Positions 43,884 through 51,852 of a stretch of DNA of 64,000 nt are shown piece by piece. The notes under the pieces were generated by a model that saw only the letters and a list, made by a program, of their open reading frames with translations, was not told where the DNA came from and did not search any database. Location of the stretch: assembly GCA_963711005.1 (NCBI GenBank), contig CAVQCJ010000006.1, positions 682,001 through 746,000 on the forward strand. Direction: 5' to 3'. The translations under genes were made by a program, and so were the position numbers. Each line of letters begins with the position of its first letter. Positions within the stretch are counted from its first letter, which is position 1. The stretch comes from CAVQCJ01 sp963711005. Its GTDB lineage: Bacteria > Actinomycetota > Actinomycetes > Prado026.

Positions 43884-43921
43884 CATGAAGCCCCGTGCCG
43901 ACGCACGTACGGGGCTTCATG
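43884..43921. terminator. Stem-loop CATGAAGCCCCGT/ACGGGGCTTCATG
   Basis: Perfect 13-bp stem and 12-nt loop. It lies 35 bp from the other hairpin. Symmetric, so usable on both strands. Confidence 0.6.
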
Positions 43922-44026
43922 CAGTCGGCTAGACCTCCATTCGGCCACCATTGCTGGCGCCCGACAACGGCACGTATGTGCTCGCGGGGCTCGGCGTCGC
44001 CGGCCAGTCTGGGATCACACGCGCGG

Positions 44027-44099
44027 GCCGCCCGCCGGTTGACCAGCATCCACCCACAATCTCCAGCCAGCCCCGAGCCGGCGAACCCGGCCGCGGCGG
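44027..44099 (-). repeat. 73-bp repeat, copy 1 (partner 62741-62813)
   Basis: 71 of 73 bases match the copy upstream of the ECF gene at 62696. Begins GCCGCCCGCCGGTTGACCAG on the plus strand and ends GGCCGCGGCGG. On the minus strand it carries CAACC, and 15 nt further CGTGT (44021-44017), an ECF-type promoter shape. Confidence 0.85.
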
Positions 44100-44144
44100 G
44101 ATGCACGTCGGTGCGGGGCGGCGCCACCCCGGCCCGGGTGCCGG

Positions 44145-44765
44145 CTACTCAGCCTGGAGCGGCGCGTATGCGTGCCAGCCACCGTCTCCTGGAGGGGGTG
44201 GTAGCGGCCACAGCTGGACCGCGTCACCAGCCGCATCGACAATCGGCCCGAGGTCGACCGGTGTACGAGTCTCAGCCACGTCGCGCTCGATCCACATGCA
44301 GAACGCGTCGACGGGCTCTGGCGGCGGAAGCGGCCACAGCCACAGGCTCCAGGACCATTCCAGCCCACCACCGCCTCCACCCCGCATGGCCAGGTGGAAC
44401 CTCCCCTTTGATGAAGATGGCGTGGGTGGCCAGACCTCGGAGTGCTCGACGCGGCTCCCGTCCTGCCACCTCAGCCCGAACCGCAGCCCCGGATCGGGTC
44501 CCCGGCGACGACCGGGTCGCGGCGCATCGTCCACATGGTCGGGGTGGACCAGCGCCCGGACGGTCATGGCGATGCCCTGGGGGTAGACCCCGGAGACGGT
44601 CAACAGAACGGCCGTCGTGTCCGTTCGGGCCAGGGTCACGCCAACCCCGACGAGGCCGGGCAGCCAGTTCTGCGGGCGCTCACCGGGGTTGGCGAAGTAC
44701 AGCTGCCGGGCCTCGGGCTCAGGCTCAGGCTCAAGCTCGCTCGACGGCGCGAAGAACGACACCAC
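44145..44765 (-). CDS. Hypothetical Trp/Pro-rich protein
   Basis: About 206 aa from the GTG at 44765. Contains LYFANPGERPQNWLPGLVGV, TDTTAVLLTVSGVYPQGIAM, FHLAMRGGGGGGLEWSWSLW and two LWPLPPP motifs. I recall similar unnamed proteins in streptomycetes but no function. No signal peptide or helix. Divergent from the CPBP protease gene. Confidence 0.65.
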   Translation of the reverse strand: MVSFFAPSSELEPEPEPEARQLYFANPGERPQNWLPGLVGVGVTLARTDTTAVLLTVSGVYPQGIAMTVRALVHPDHVDDAPRPGRRRGPDPGLRFGLRWQDGSRVEHSEVWPPTPSSSKGRFHLAMRGGGGGGLEWSWSLWLWPLPPPEPVDAFCMWIERDVAETRTPVDLGPIVDAAGDAVQLWPLPPPPGDGGWHAYAPLQAE

Positions 44766-45025
44766 CTCATGATGGCCCACGACGGGGTTGTCGGTCCCCT
44801 GCCTGACCCGACCGGGACACCGCACGGCGGCGCATCGCTGCGGCCATGGCGCCCGGTTCGCCGGCGACGACGCTGAGGTGCCGACGGACGCGCCCCCCGG
44901 TGTGGTCAGGGTCCGACCAGGGGACGACCGGGGTGCGTCCCGGATCCGCGCCGGTGCCCCGTGCCGCCAGGCTCCTTTCTGTCCCAACGTGGGACGGCAG
45001 CACCGGGGCGCAGAGGAGCCGAGAG

Positions 45026-45808
45026 ATGTCCGCCACCGCCGAGGCGACCACCCGGACGACCACGGTCGTCATCCCGCAGTGGACCACGGCCCGCATCGTG
45101 AAGACCTGGGCCGCGGCCGCCATCCCGATGGCCGTCCTGGCCTGGGTGGTCGCGCCGCTGCTCGCGCGTACGTTCGACGGACCGGCCGCGCTGCCCGAGG
45201 CGCTGATCCTGGCGCTGACGGCGGGCCTGGCGTGGGTCGCGGTGCTTTCGTTCTGGATCGTGTGGCGCGAGCAGGGGACGTTGCGCTGGTCGGTGCTCCG
45301 CGCGGCCATGTGGCTGCAAGCGCCGGTCAGCCCGAAGACCGGCCGCCGTGGTGGCCGGCTGTGGTGGCTGGTGCTGCCGCTGACGCTGCTGTTCGCGGCG
45401 GAGCAGCTGCTGCCGGGGATCCCGGTCCCGAGCGACCGGGACATGGGTGTGTTCCTCGGGTCCGACGTAGGGCACTCGCTGCTTCAGGGCAGCTGGGGCT
45501 GGTTCGCGCTGATCGCGGTGATGGGCCTGCTGAACACGGTTGTGGGCGAGGAGCTGTTGTTCCGCGGCGTGCTGCTGCCACGGATGCACGGTGCCTTCGG
45601 TCGCGGCGACTGGGTAGCGAACGGCGTGCTGTTCGCGGGCTACCACCTGCACGTGCCGTGGATGATCCCGTCGGTCCTGGTGGACATGTTCGTGCTGGCG
45701 TACCCGGCACGGCGCTACCGCAGCGCGCTGCTGAGCATCGCGGTGCACAGCTCGCAGACCGTCGTGATCCTGCTGCTGACCATGGGAGTGGTGCTCGGCC
45801 TCGGCTGA
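45026..45808 (+). CDS. CPBP-family intramembrane metalloprotease
   Basis: 260 aa, six or more helices. Catalytic motif GEELLFRGVLLPRMH and the later FAGYHLHVPW give the E-E-x3-R and H motifs of CPBP (CAAX protease/bacteriocin-immunity) proteins. The ATG at 45026 has GAGGAG 7 nt upstream; the open frame reaching back to 44846 is unsupported. Substrate unknown. Confidence 0.88.
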   Translation: MSATAEATTRTTTVVIPQWTTARIVKTWAAAAIPMAVLAWVVAPLLARTFDGPAALPEALILALTAGLAWVAVLSFWIVWREQGTLRWSVLRAAMWLQAPVSPKTGRRGGRLWWLVLPLTLLFAAEQLLPGIPVPSDRDMGVFLGSDVGHSLLQGSWGWFALIAVMGLLNTVVGEELLFRGVLLPRMHGAFGRGDWVANGVLFAGYHLHVPWMIPSVLVDMFVLAYPARRYRSALLSIAVHSSQTVVILLLTMGVVLGLG

Positions 45809-45896
45809 GGCCCTGCCGGCAGTCCTCGTTCCGGAGCCGGCAGCTCTGGTCCCCCGCGGCCATCCCTCCGGTGGCGCATAACGGCCGTCGGTGCGG

Positions 45897-46799
45897 TCAG
45901 CCCGCTTCTGGCACCAGCCCGGCACGCTGCATGGCAGCCCAGGCAACGGCGGCGGCCTCGGCGTGGCCCTGGATCGAGAAGTGGTTCGGGTCGATCGGCG
46001 AGGTGTACTGGGGCTGGTCGATCACGTTGCCGAACGCACCGTCGTCGTAGCGGCAGCGGGTGAACTTCAGGCAGCCGGCCTTCAGCCGCGCCTCGTAGCT
46101 GTGGATGATCTCCTCCAAGCGGTTGAGCTCCGCAGGCACGAGCCGCCCTTTCGGGTCCAGAGCCGCGCAGGGGCCGGTGCCGCCCAGGGCGACTCGTTGA
46201 GCCGGGGTGAGCGTCTTGATGACCGTCGTGGGGCTGCCGAACTGGCTGACGACGAACAGCCTTGACGAGGGCAGGCCGCTGTCGAGGACGGCGAGTGCGC
46301 TCTCGAACGTCGACTGGAAGTCGGCGTATTCCTGTTCAGTGGCTGGGCAGACCATGTCGTTGTCCATGATCTGGATGACGATCAGTGGGTTGGGGGGTCT
46401 CTGCGCAACGGCGTCACTTGCCTGTTGCACGAGGTCGCCGACCCTGGCTCCGCCGTGCGACAGGCTCAGGTCGTGCCCCTGGATCTGCGGGTGCACCGCT
46501 AGGAGTCGAAGGTAGAGGCTGTTCACCGCCGGGTTCGTCCCCGTTGCCCATGAGTTGGCTCTGGTCTCGAAGCCGACCGGCTGTGCAGGGTCGGAGCTTT
46601 CGCCGGTGGACCCGGAGTGGCCGAGCATGACGAGTGAGTCCGGGTACCCCACATAGGGCACGACGCGCGCCGTCGCCCCCGGACTGCTCGATGCCGGCTC
46701 GTATCCCTGAGCGTGCGTGGACTGGCCGCTGCACCCTGCCAGGAGGGTTGCCATGGAGATCATGGACACGAACGCGGTCGTTCCCCTGAACCGTGGCAT
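45897..46799 (-). CDS. SGNH/GDSL-like hydrolase lipoprotein
   Basis: 300 aa. Signal with lipobox LLAGC at about residue 22. Catalytic-type Ser in VMLGHSGSTGESSDPAQPVG, an SHGGARVGDLVQ block, oxyanion-type IQIMDNDMVCP, and the C-terminal D-x2-H in PIDPNHFSIQGHAEAAAVAW fit the SGNH fold. The ATG at 46799 has AGGAGCGAGG just upstream. Probably an esterase outside the membrane; substrate unknown. Confidence 0.8.
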   Translation of the reverse strand: MPRFRGTTAFVSMISMATLLAGCSGQSTHAQGYEPASSSPGATARVVPYVGYPDSLVMLGHSGSTGESSDPAQPVGFETRANSWATGTNPAVNSLYLRLLAVHPQIQGHDLSLSHGGARVGDLVQQASDAVAQRPPNPLIVIQIMDNDMVCPATEQEYADFQSTFESALAVLDSGLPSSRLFVVSQFGSPTTVIKTLTPAQRVALGGTGPCAALDPKGRLVPAELNRLEEIIHSYEARLKAGCLKFTRCRYDDGAFGNVIDQPQYTSPIDPNHFSIQGHAEAAAVAWAAMQRAGLVPEAG

Positions 46800-46891
46800 A
46801 CCTCGCTCCTTCGCTGAGTGCCCTCGACGGCGGTCAAGGCGGGCACGTCTCCCCGTGCTCGCCCAAGCGCGGCACCTCAGTCCGGCGATCT

Positions 46892-47674
46892 TCAACCCCA
46901 GTCGACGGTGGGGTAGATGGTCGGGTTGGGGTAGCGCGACGGAGCGCTGGAGTTCGGCGCGCTCGGGTCCAGGGGGTCGAGGACCGGAACCCAACCGCGG
47001 ACAGCAACGTGAGGAATGCCGTACGCGGGTTTGACCATCGCGATCTGGATCGTGACGGTCTGGCCGGGACGGATCACATGCTGCGACGGATCGGCGATGC
47101 CCTGGATCCGGAAAGCCGGCGTCATGTTGAACGCAAACCAGTTCGTGGCGGACTCGCAGCAACCGAGGTGATAGTAGTCCGCGGCGTACAGGAACGGATC
47201 TCGTCCGAAATAGCTGTCTGCCGTCGACCCATAGAGTCCAACGCCGACGGTCCCGCGCCAGGCCGTCGTCGTTGTGTTGGTCAGCGTGACGTTGACAGTG
47301 AACGGGTAGCTACCCGTCCCAGCGATGCGGTGCGGTCCGTCGGTGGTGATATGCAGCCCGTCGACTGTGGCCGTGTGGATCTGGTCTCGCTCCTCGTATG
47401 GGTACCGGAACGGACCGAGCCTAGTCGCTCCACTCGGCAGTGGTGTCGATGTCGCTGGGGGTGACGCGGGCTGCTGCGACGGCCCTGCAACGCTCCCGTG
47501 CCGCACGATCGACAAGCCAGCGACCGCGACCAGGCCCACCGTGACCATCGCCAGCTGACGCCGGCTGCGGCGGCGGACTCTGCGCTGCACTGCGGTGAGG
47601 CGATCAGGGGAAGTCGGCGCGACTGCAGACCGATCGGCAAGGAGATCACGCAGGTCCTGCTCCGTCGGCGACAT
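46892..47674 (-). CDS. Membrane-anchored partner of SigE-family sigma factor
   Basis: 260 aa. The start MSPTEQDLRDLLADRSAVAP is a short cytosolic part with RRRSRRQLAMVTVGLVAVAG as the one membrane helix. The outer domain is beta-rich with GCCESATNWFAFNMTPAFRI and Thr-rich strands. It overlaps the sigma gene by 29 bp, the usual place for an anti-sigma factor. No zinc HxxxCxxC motif is seen, so the anti-sigma role is only positional. Confidence 0.7.
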   Translation of the reverse strand: MSPTEQDLRDLLADRSAVAPTSPDRLTAVQRRVRRRSRRQLAMVTVGLVAVAGLSIVRHGSVAGPSQQPASPPATSTPLPSGATRLGPFRYPYEERDQIHTATVDGLHITTDGPHRIAGTGSYPFTVNVTLTNTTTTAWRGTVGVGLYGSTADSYFGRDPFLYAADYYHLGCCESATNWFAFNMTPAFRIQGIADPSQHVIRPGQTVTIQIAMVKPAYGIPHVAVRGWVPVLDPLDPSAPNSSAPSRYPNPTIYPTVDWG

Positions 47675-48179
47675 GCCTGTGCACCTCCCCTCGCTTGTCG
47701 TCCGCCAGTAGACCGAGATCGATACGTAGCGCCGCCAACGCCTTGCTGCTCTGGCTCTTCACGGTGCCAACGGCTATCCCCAGCATCACGGCTGTTTCGG
47801 CCTCCGTCAGATCGTCGTAGTAGCGCAGCACCACCACCGCCCGCTGTCGACGCGGCAGTCGGCGCAACGCCAGCCACAGCGACTCCCGCTCATCGACCTC
47901 GCTGGTGCGATCCCCGACCAACACTTCCGGGAGCTCTGAGGTCGGCATCTCACCGTGCCAGCGGCGCCGCCGCCACGACACGTAGGTGTTGGCCAGAACC
48001 GCCCGTACGTACGACTCAGGGCGGTCCGACACCCTCGACCACGACCGCCAGCTCTTGGCCAACGACGCCTGCAGCAGATCCTCCGCCGCGGCCCAGTCGC
48101 CGGTCAGCAGGAAAGCGGTGCGTAGCAATGCCGCCGACCGCGCCGCGACGAACACCGAGAAGTCCGGTCGGTCTCCCAT
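47646..48179 (-). CDS. ECF RNA polymerase sigma factor, SigE family
   Basis: 177 aa. Region 2: RSAALLRTAFLLTGDWAAAE DLLQ then KSWRSWSRV and YVRAVLANTYVSWRRRRW. Region 4: LPRRQRAVVVLRYYDDLTEA ETAVMLGIAVGTVKSQSSKA. A GAGAGGGGG site precedes the ATG. A possible self-controlled promoter CAACC-N17-CGTAC lies at 48224-48250. Confidence 0.9.
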   Translation of the reverse strand: MGDRPDFSVFVAARSAALLRTAFLLTGDWAAAEDLLQASLAKSWRSWSRVSDRPESYVRAVLANTYVSWRRRRWHGEMPTSELPEVLVGDRTSEVDERESLWLALRRLPRRQRAVVVLRYYDDLTEAETAVMLGIAVGTVKSQSSKALAALRIDLGLLADDKRGEVHRHVADGAGPA

Positions 48180-48223
48180 GGGACCCCCTCTCGGCGCGGC
48201 AGCGAGCGGCTTATTGTCCTCTT

Positions 48224-48250
48224 GTACGCCTTGGGCCGACGAAAAGGTTG
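48224..48250 (-). promoter_or_regulatory. Candidate ECF promoter for the SigE-family gene
   Basis: On the minus strand CAACC (48250-48246), 17-nt spacer, CGTAC (48228-48224), about 45 bp before the sigma ATG. It matches the AAC...CGT pattern used by many ECF sigmas on their own genes. Confidence 0.4.
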
Positions 48251-48334
48251 CCGCAACTCGAAGTCTTCCTCGGAGCGCCCCGACGTCGCGGATCTGGAGC
48301 GGCCAAACCCTGGGGGGCCGGGGGTCGAAACGTC

Positions 48335-48387
48335 GCCGGCCCTGCTGGCCGGCAACTCCCTCGTCCCTGCCGGCGATCGAGGATCCC
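48335..48387 (+). promoter_or_regulatory. Shared hairpin leader, copy B, with alternative pairing
   Basis: GCCGGCC-CTGCT-GGCCGGC forms one hairpin (about 48335-48353). The same second arm can instead pair with TGCCGGC (48368-48374) around a loop with CCCTCGTCCC, just ahead of GATCGAGGATCCC and ATG. The last 27 nt before ATG differ by one base from copy A. Confidence 0.55.
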
Positions 48388-49608
48388 ATGGGCCATGCTG
48401 GCTCCGTGCACCGACCCGCCTGGCTGTCCGGCAACGTGGCGGTCCTGTCCGGAGTGTCCCTCGCACAGGACGCCGCAAGCGAGATGGTCTACCCGGTCCT
48501 GCCGATCCTGCTCACGGTCGTCCTGGGCGCGCCCGCGGTCACGGTCGGTGTGGTCGAGGGCCTCGCGGAGGGCGCGGCGTCCCTGACCAAGTACATCTCC
48601 GGACGCTGGTCCGACCGGATCGGCCGCAAGCCACTGATCACCGCCGGGTACGGGTTGGCCGCTGCCGGCAAGGTGGTGGTGGCCGCGGCGACGGTGTGGC
48701 CGATGGTGCTTGTCGGCCGAGTGGTGGACCGGCTGGGCAAGGGCGCTCGCGGCGCACCTCGCGACGCACTGCTCGCGGAAGGCGCTGCAGACCGTGACCT
48801 GGGGCGCATCTTCGGGTTCCACCGCGCCATGGACACGACCGGGGCGGTCGTCGGGCCGCTGGTCGGGTTGCTGGTGCTGGCTCTGTCAGGTGGCAACGTC
48901 CGGCTCGCCCTGTGGATCGCGGTGATCCCCGCGGTGCTGTCCGTGGTGCTCGTCGCCTACGTCCGGGAACCTGCCCGGTCTCCGTCGCCGGCCTCTGTCA
49001 CTGCTGCTCCGGGCACGGCTGCCCCGGCAGACCGGGCGAAGGTCTATCACGAGCCACTGCCGGCGCCGTACCGGCGGGTCGTGGTCGTGCTGGCGCTGAT
49101 CGCACTCGTGAACCTGCCCGACGCGCTGGTGCTGCTGCGCGTCAACCAGCTGGGCTTCTCGGCGACCGGCGTCACCGCGGTGTACGTGCTCTACAACCTG
49201 GTCTACGCCCTGGTGTCGTACCCGGCCGGCGCACTGACCGCGCGCTGGGCGCGGTCCCGGGTCTACGCGCTCGGGCTGGTCTGTTTCGCCGTCGGCGTGG
49301 GCGGACTGGGCGTGGTCAGCGGTGGTCCCGCGGTCGTGGTGCTGATGCTGGTGTACGGCGGCTTCAACGGCTGCACCGACGGCGTCGGCAAGGCCTGGAT
49401 CTCCGCGATGGTGCCCGGACGGATCCGCGGTCATGCGCAGGGCGTGTTCCAGGCCGTCAGCGGGATCGCCGTCCTGATGGCGGGGCTCTGGGCAGGCGTG
49501 ACCTGGGGTGCCGGACCGGGGCACGGCGTGGTCCCGCTCGTGGTCTGCGGGTCCGTGGCGGGACTCGCGGCGGTGGCCCTCGGCGTCGCCGGGCGCCGCC
49601 TCGGTTGA
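48388..49608 (+). CDS. Major facilitator superfamily transporter
   Basis: 406 aa, about twelve helices. The loop 2-3 motif GRWSDRIGRKPLITAGYGLA is clear, and GRVVDRLGKGARGAPRDALL, found in a tetracycline/sugar-efflux-like group, follows. A central linker (PSPASVTAAPGTAAPADRAK) joins the halves. Substrate unknown. The ATG at 48388 has GAGG in the structured leader. It is divergent from the sigma gene. Confidence 0.88.
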   Translation: MGHAGSVHRPAWLSGNVAVLSGVSLAQDAASEMVYPVLPILLTVVLGAPAVTVGVVEGLAEGAASLTKYISGRWSDRIGRKPLITAGYGLAAAGKVVVAAATVWPMVLVGRVVDRLGKGARGAPRDALLAEGAADRDLGRIFGFHRAMDTTGAVVGPLVGLLVLALSGGNVRLALWIAVIPAVLSVVLVAYVREPARSPSPASVTAAPGTAAPADRAKVYHEPLPAPYRRVVVVLALIALVNLPDALVLLRVNQLGFSATGVTAVYVLYNLVYALVSYPAGALTARWARSRVYALGLVCFAVGVGGLGVVSGGPAVVVLMLVYGGFNGCTDGVGKAWISAMVPGRIRGHAQGVFQAVSGIAVLMAGLWAGVTWGAGPGHGVVPLVVCGSVAGLAAVALGVAGRRLG

Positions 49609-49778
49609 CACCGAGGTCACTGCACGGACCGGACCACTCAGCCGTTCGGGTGGTGCCGACCGACCGGAAGGTCGGTGCGACCGATCCTTTACCAGACGCT
49701 GACTCGCACCCACCTACCGTGGGTAGCTCCGCGGGCGCGACCGCAGCCTGCACCGCAGACGATGTGAGGCCCTGGCTC

Positions 49779-50414
49779 GTGACCTCCGGCAGCTCGAACG
49801 ACCTGTACCTGACGATCAACGACTTCGCCCGCAGCACCGGGTGGATGCACGCGCCGATGACGGCGTATGCGAAGTTCGGGCTGTTGGTCTTCGCCGGCCT
49901 GCTCCTGGCCGGCTGGTGGAACGCCCGCCGACGCCCGGCCCGCGTCATGGCTGCAGCGCTCCTCGCGCCGGTGTCGACGGTCCTGGCGATCGCCGTCAAC
50001 CAGCCGATCATCAAGCACTTCGCCGAGACCAGGCCGTACGTGGTACACCCGCAGGCGCTGGTGCTGGTCAGCACCACGAGCGACCCGTCGTTCCCCAGCG
50101 ACCATGCGGCGATGGCCGGCGCGGTGGCTGTCGGCCTGTTCCTGGTGTCCTGGCGGCTGGGGCTGCTCGCAACCGTCTGCGCCCTGCTGATGGCGTTCAG
50201 CCGGGTCTACGTCGGGGCCCACTTCCCCCAGGACGTGCTCGCCGGGCTCGTGTTCGGCGGCGCCGTCGCCGGGCTGGTCTGGCTGGTGTTCCGGATCCCG
50301 GCGACCTGGCTGGTCGAGTGGATGCGTACGACCCGCATGCGTCCCGTCGTCGGCTCTTGGAAAGCTCCAGAGCCGGTGACAGGTCAGTCAGCCGAGAGCC
50401 TGGCTCGGACCTAG
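49779..50414 (+). CDS. PAP2-family phosphatase (undecaprenyl-diphosphatase-like)
   Basis: 211 aa membrane protein. The three PAP2 motifs are K-x6-RP in IIKHFAETRPYVV, PSFPSDHAAMAGAVAVGLF, and SRVYVGAHFPQDVLAGLVFG. It probably removes phosphate from a lipid carrier at the outer membrane face. The GTG at 49779 has GAGG 9 nt upstream; upstream open codons to about 49650 are weak. C-terminal tail KAPEPVTGQSAESLART. Confidence 0.88.
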   Translation: MTSGSSNDLYLTINDFARSTGWMHAPMTAYAKFGLLVFAGLLLAGWWNARRRPARVMAAALLAPVSTVLAIAVNQPIIKHFAETRPYVVHPQALVLVSTTSDPSFPSDHAAMAGAVAVGLFLVSWRLGLLATVCALLMAFSRVYVGAHFPQDVLAGLVFGGAVAGLVWLVFRIPATWLVEWMRTTRMRPVVGSWKAPEPVTGQSAESLART

Positions 50415-50454
50415 CCTGACGAAGGTCAGCTCTTCGCACGGCTCGGCTGGACCC

Positions 50455-50781
50455 TCATCGGCTCGCCCGGCATCTTGGGGGTGTCGACGGCGAAGCGCTG
50501 TTGTTCCTGGGCTTTGCGTGCCTGAACCGTTGAGCGCTGTCTCGCCGAGCTATCTCGGCGAGACCATGAGCGTCACGAATCTCCGGACCCCAGTGGCCGT
50601 CCATGCCACCCTCGTAGTTCAGCAGCAGCGCAAGGTCTGTCTGGTCCTTCACGTCATCGAACAGGCAGTGACCGCAAAGCCAACCACCGTCGTGGCTCGG
50701 CTCCCAGTCGGGCGAAGCGTCGACCAGGGTGGGCTGGCCGCAGCGCTGGCGCTCCGCCTCGGGCGGCCTAAGGTGGCGCAT
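50455..50781 (-). CDS. Hypothetical protein with CGHC motif
   Basis: 108 aa from the ATG at 50781. Contains AERQRCGQPTLVDASPDWEP and GGWLCGHCLFDDVKDQTDLA, then LLLNYEGGMDGHWGPEIRDA; the C-terminus is basic and Ser-rich. The C-x-C-x2-C layout might bind metal. Codon use is plausible but the gene is not certain. Its start shares the palindromic CATG with the plus-strand gene at 50780. Confidence 0.45.
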   Translation of the reverse strand: MRHLRPPEAERQRCGQPTLVDASPDWEPSHDGGWLCGHCLFDDVKDQTDLALLLNYEGGMDGHWGPEIRDAHGLAEIARRDSAQRFRHAKPRNNSASPSTPPRCRASR

Positions 50782-51061
50782 GGCCCGATACCGGACGTTC
50801 CCCGAGCCGGTCGAGGTGATCGTCGCCATCACCCAGCCGCGGTATCCGGTGGCCGGCAGCTTCCCCGTGTTCGCCTACGGCTGGCGCGGCGAGCGGATGT
50901 ACGTCGAGTTCCGCACCGGGGTCGGGGAGAAGCGGTTCGGGTGGCACGTCGCGGACCACGTCAAGCGCCGCATAGCGGCGTACCGTGGTTCTCAACCGAC
51001 CCCTTGTCGCCTCCCGGCTCGGCCTGGGGTTGGTGCGAGGTCGGGGGGTCGATTTCGCTAG
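50780..51061 (+). CDS. Small hypothetical protein
   Basis: 93 aa: ARYRTFPEPVEVIVAITQPR, then FAYGWRGERMYVEFRTGVGE and RFGWHVADHVKRRIAAYRG. Strong GC3 bias supports coding. No family recognised; a small beta-type fold is likely. It overlaps the start of the minus-strand gene, so at most a very tight divergent pair. Confidence 0.55.
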   Translation: MARYRTFPEPVEVIVAITQPRYPVAGSFPVFAYGWRGERMYVEFRTGVGEKRFGWHVADHVKRRIAAYRGSQPTPCRLPARPGVGARSGGRFR

Positions 51062-51063
51062 CG

Positions 51064-51096
51064 CGGACCCTCGGACGCCGCTTCGCCGGGGGTCCG
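51064..51096 (+). terminator. GC-rich stem-loop
   Basis: CGGACCCTCGG (51064-51074) pairs with CCGGGGGTCCG (51086-51096), one mismatch, loop 11 nt. It sits just after the stop of the 93-aa gene. The following 200 bp to 51301 hold no gene I can support. Confidence 0.55.
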
Positions 51097-51301
51097 TGCA
51101 CAGGTCTGCACCCTGCCTCTCGACTGGCCCAATGCCGCGACGTCTACCCGCCCGTGAACCGCGCCCTATGTTGTCCTCTCCCCGGGTAGTGCAGACACCT
51201 GGTGGTGGCTGGTCCGGGTTGGTAGCGGCGACGCGCTCTTCCGCGGACCCCGGGGTCGGGCGACTGGCCCGCCCCGGTGACCACGGCCCTGCCCGTCCTG
51301 C

Positions 51302-51625
51302 TCAGGCGGCGACAGCGCGGGTCGGACTGTTCGTGCGCAGGCGATGGATGGCCTGCGTGGCGACCACGGCGACAACGATCGCAGCGGTGATCAGCAGCAG
51401 CAGGGTGAGTGTGCTCACCCCGGACACGGCCGCCTGAGTCGGGTGCTGCGCGGGCGGCGCGACGACCACAAGCCCGGTGGGGTTGCCGCGGTCGAAGCCG
51501 CCGTTGTAAGCGGTGCTCGGGTCGGGCACAGGCACCGCCGCGAAGGCAGCCGTTCCGAGCCCGGTGAAGAAGAGGGCAGCCAGCCCAACGGTGATGCGGG
51601 TCAGGGTGCGGGCGAGTGCGGACAT
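51302..51625 (-). CDS. Small exported membrane protein
   Basis: 107 aa. Signal-like ITVGLAALFFTGLGTAAFAA, a short outer segment VPVPDPSTAYNGGFDRGNPT, then a second helix VSTLTLLLLITAAIVVAVVA and a basic tail HRLRTNSPTRAVAA. GGAGG lies 5-9 nt before the ATG. Topology suggests an outer loop held between signal and anchor. Function unknown. Confidence 0.75.
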   Translation of the reverse strand: MSALARTLTRITVGLAALFFTGLGTAAFAAVPVPDPSTAYNGGFDRGNPTGLVVVAPPAQHPTQAAVSGVSTLTLLLLITAAIVVAVVATQAIHRLRTNSPTRAVAA

Positions 51626-51852
51626 CTCGGCCTCCTTGGTGCGGCACCGGGAGTCGGTGCACACCGGAAGGCTGGCGAGCGGACGGCGGCCACGCTGTCG
51701 CGTAGGTGACACTGCGCGAAGTTCCGCACCGGACACCGTTGGCCCGAACTGCTGATGGCCGCGGTCGCAGTAGGCCAGGCAGGTCGAGTCACTGACGTCG
51801 CCAAGCGCTAGCGTGTGGCGCCAGGCATTCGCCAACGACAGGTGTGACTGCG

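Larger units (their letters stand above)
43575..44144. other. 570-bp non-coding region, candidate long leader of the HD-GYP gene
   Basis: No supported ORF on either strand. It contains two stable hairpins (43812-43849 and 43884-43921) and the 73-bp repeat copy at 44027-44099 with an ECF-like promoter pointing toward the HD-GYP gene. It could be a long 5' leader or hold a small RNA, as well as the terminator of the upstream minus-strand gene. Confidence 0.55.

Noticed and set aside
44846..45025. 60-codon N-terminal extension of the CPBP protease
   Set aside because: Arg/Ser/Pro-rich shadow sequence; the ATG at 45026 has a clear GAGGAG.
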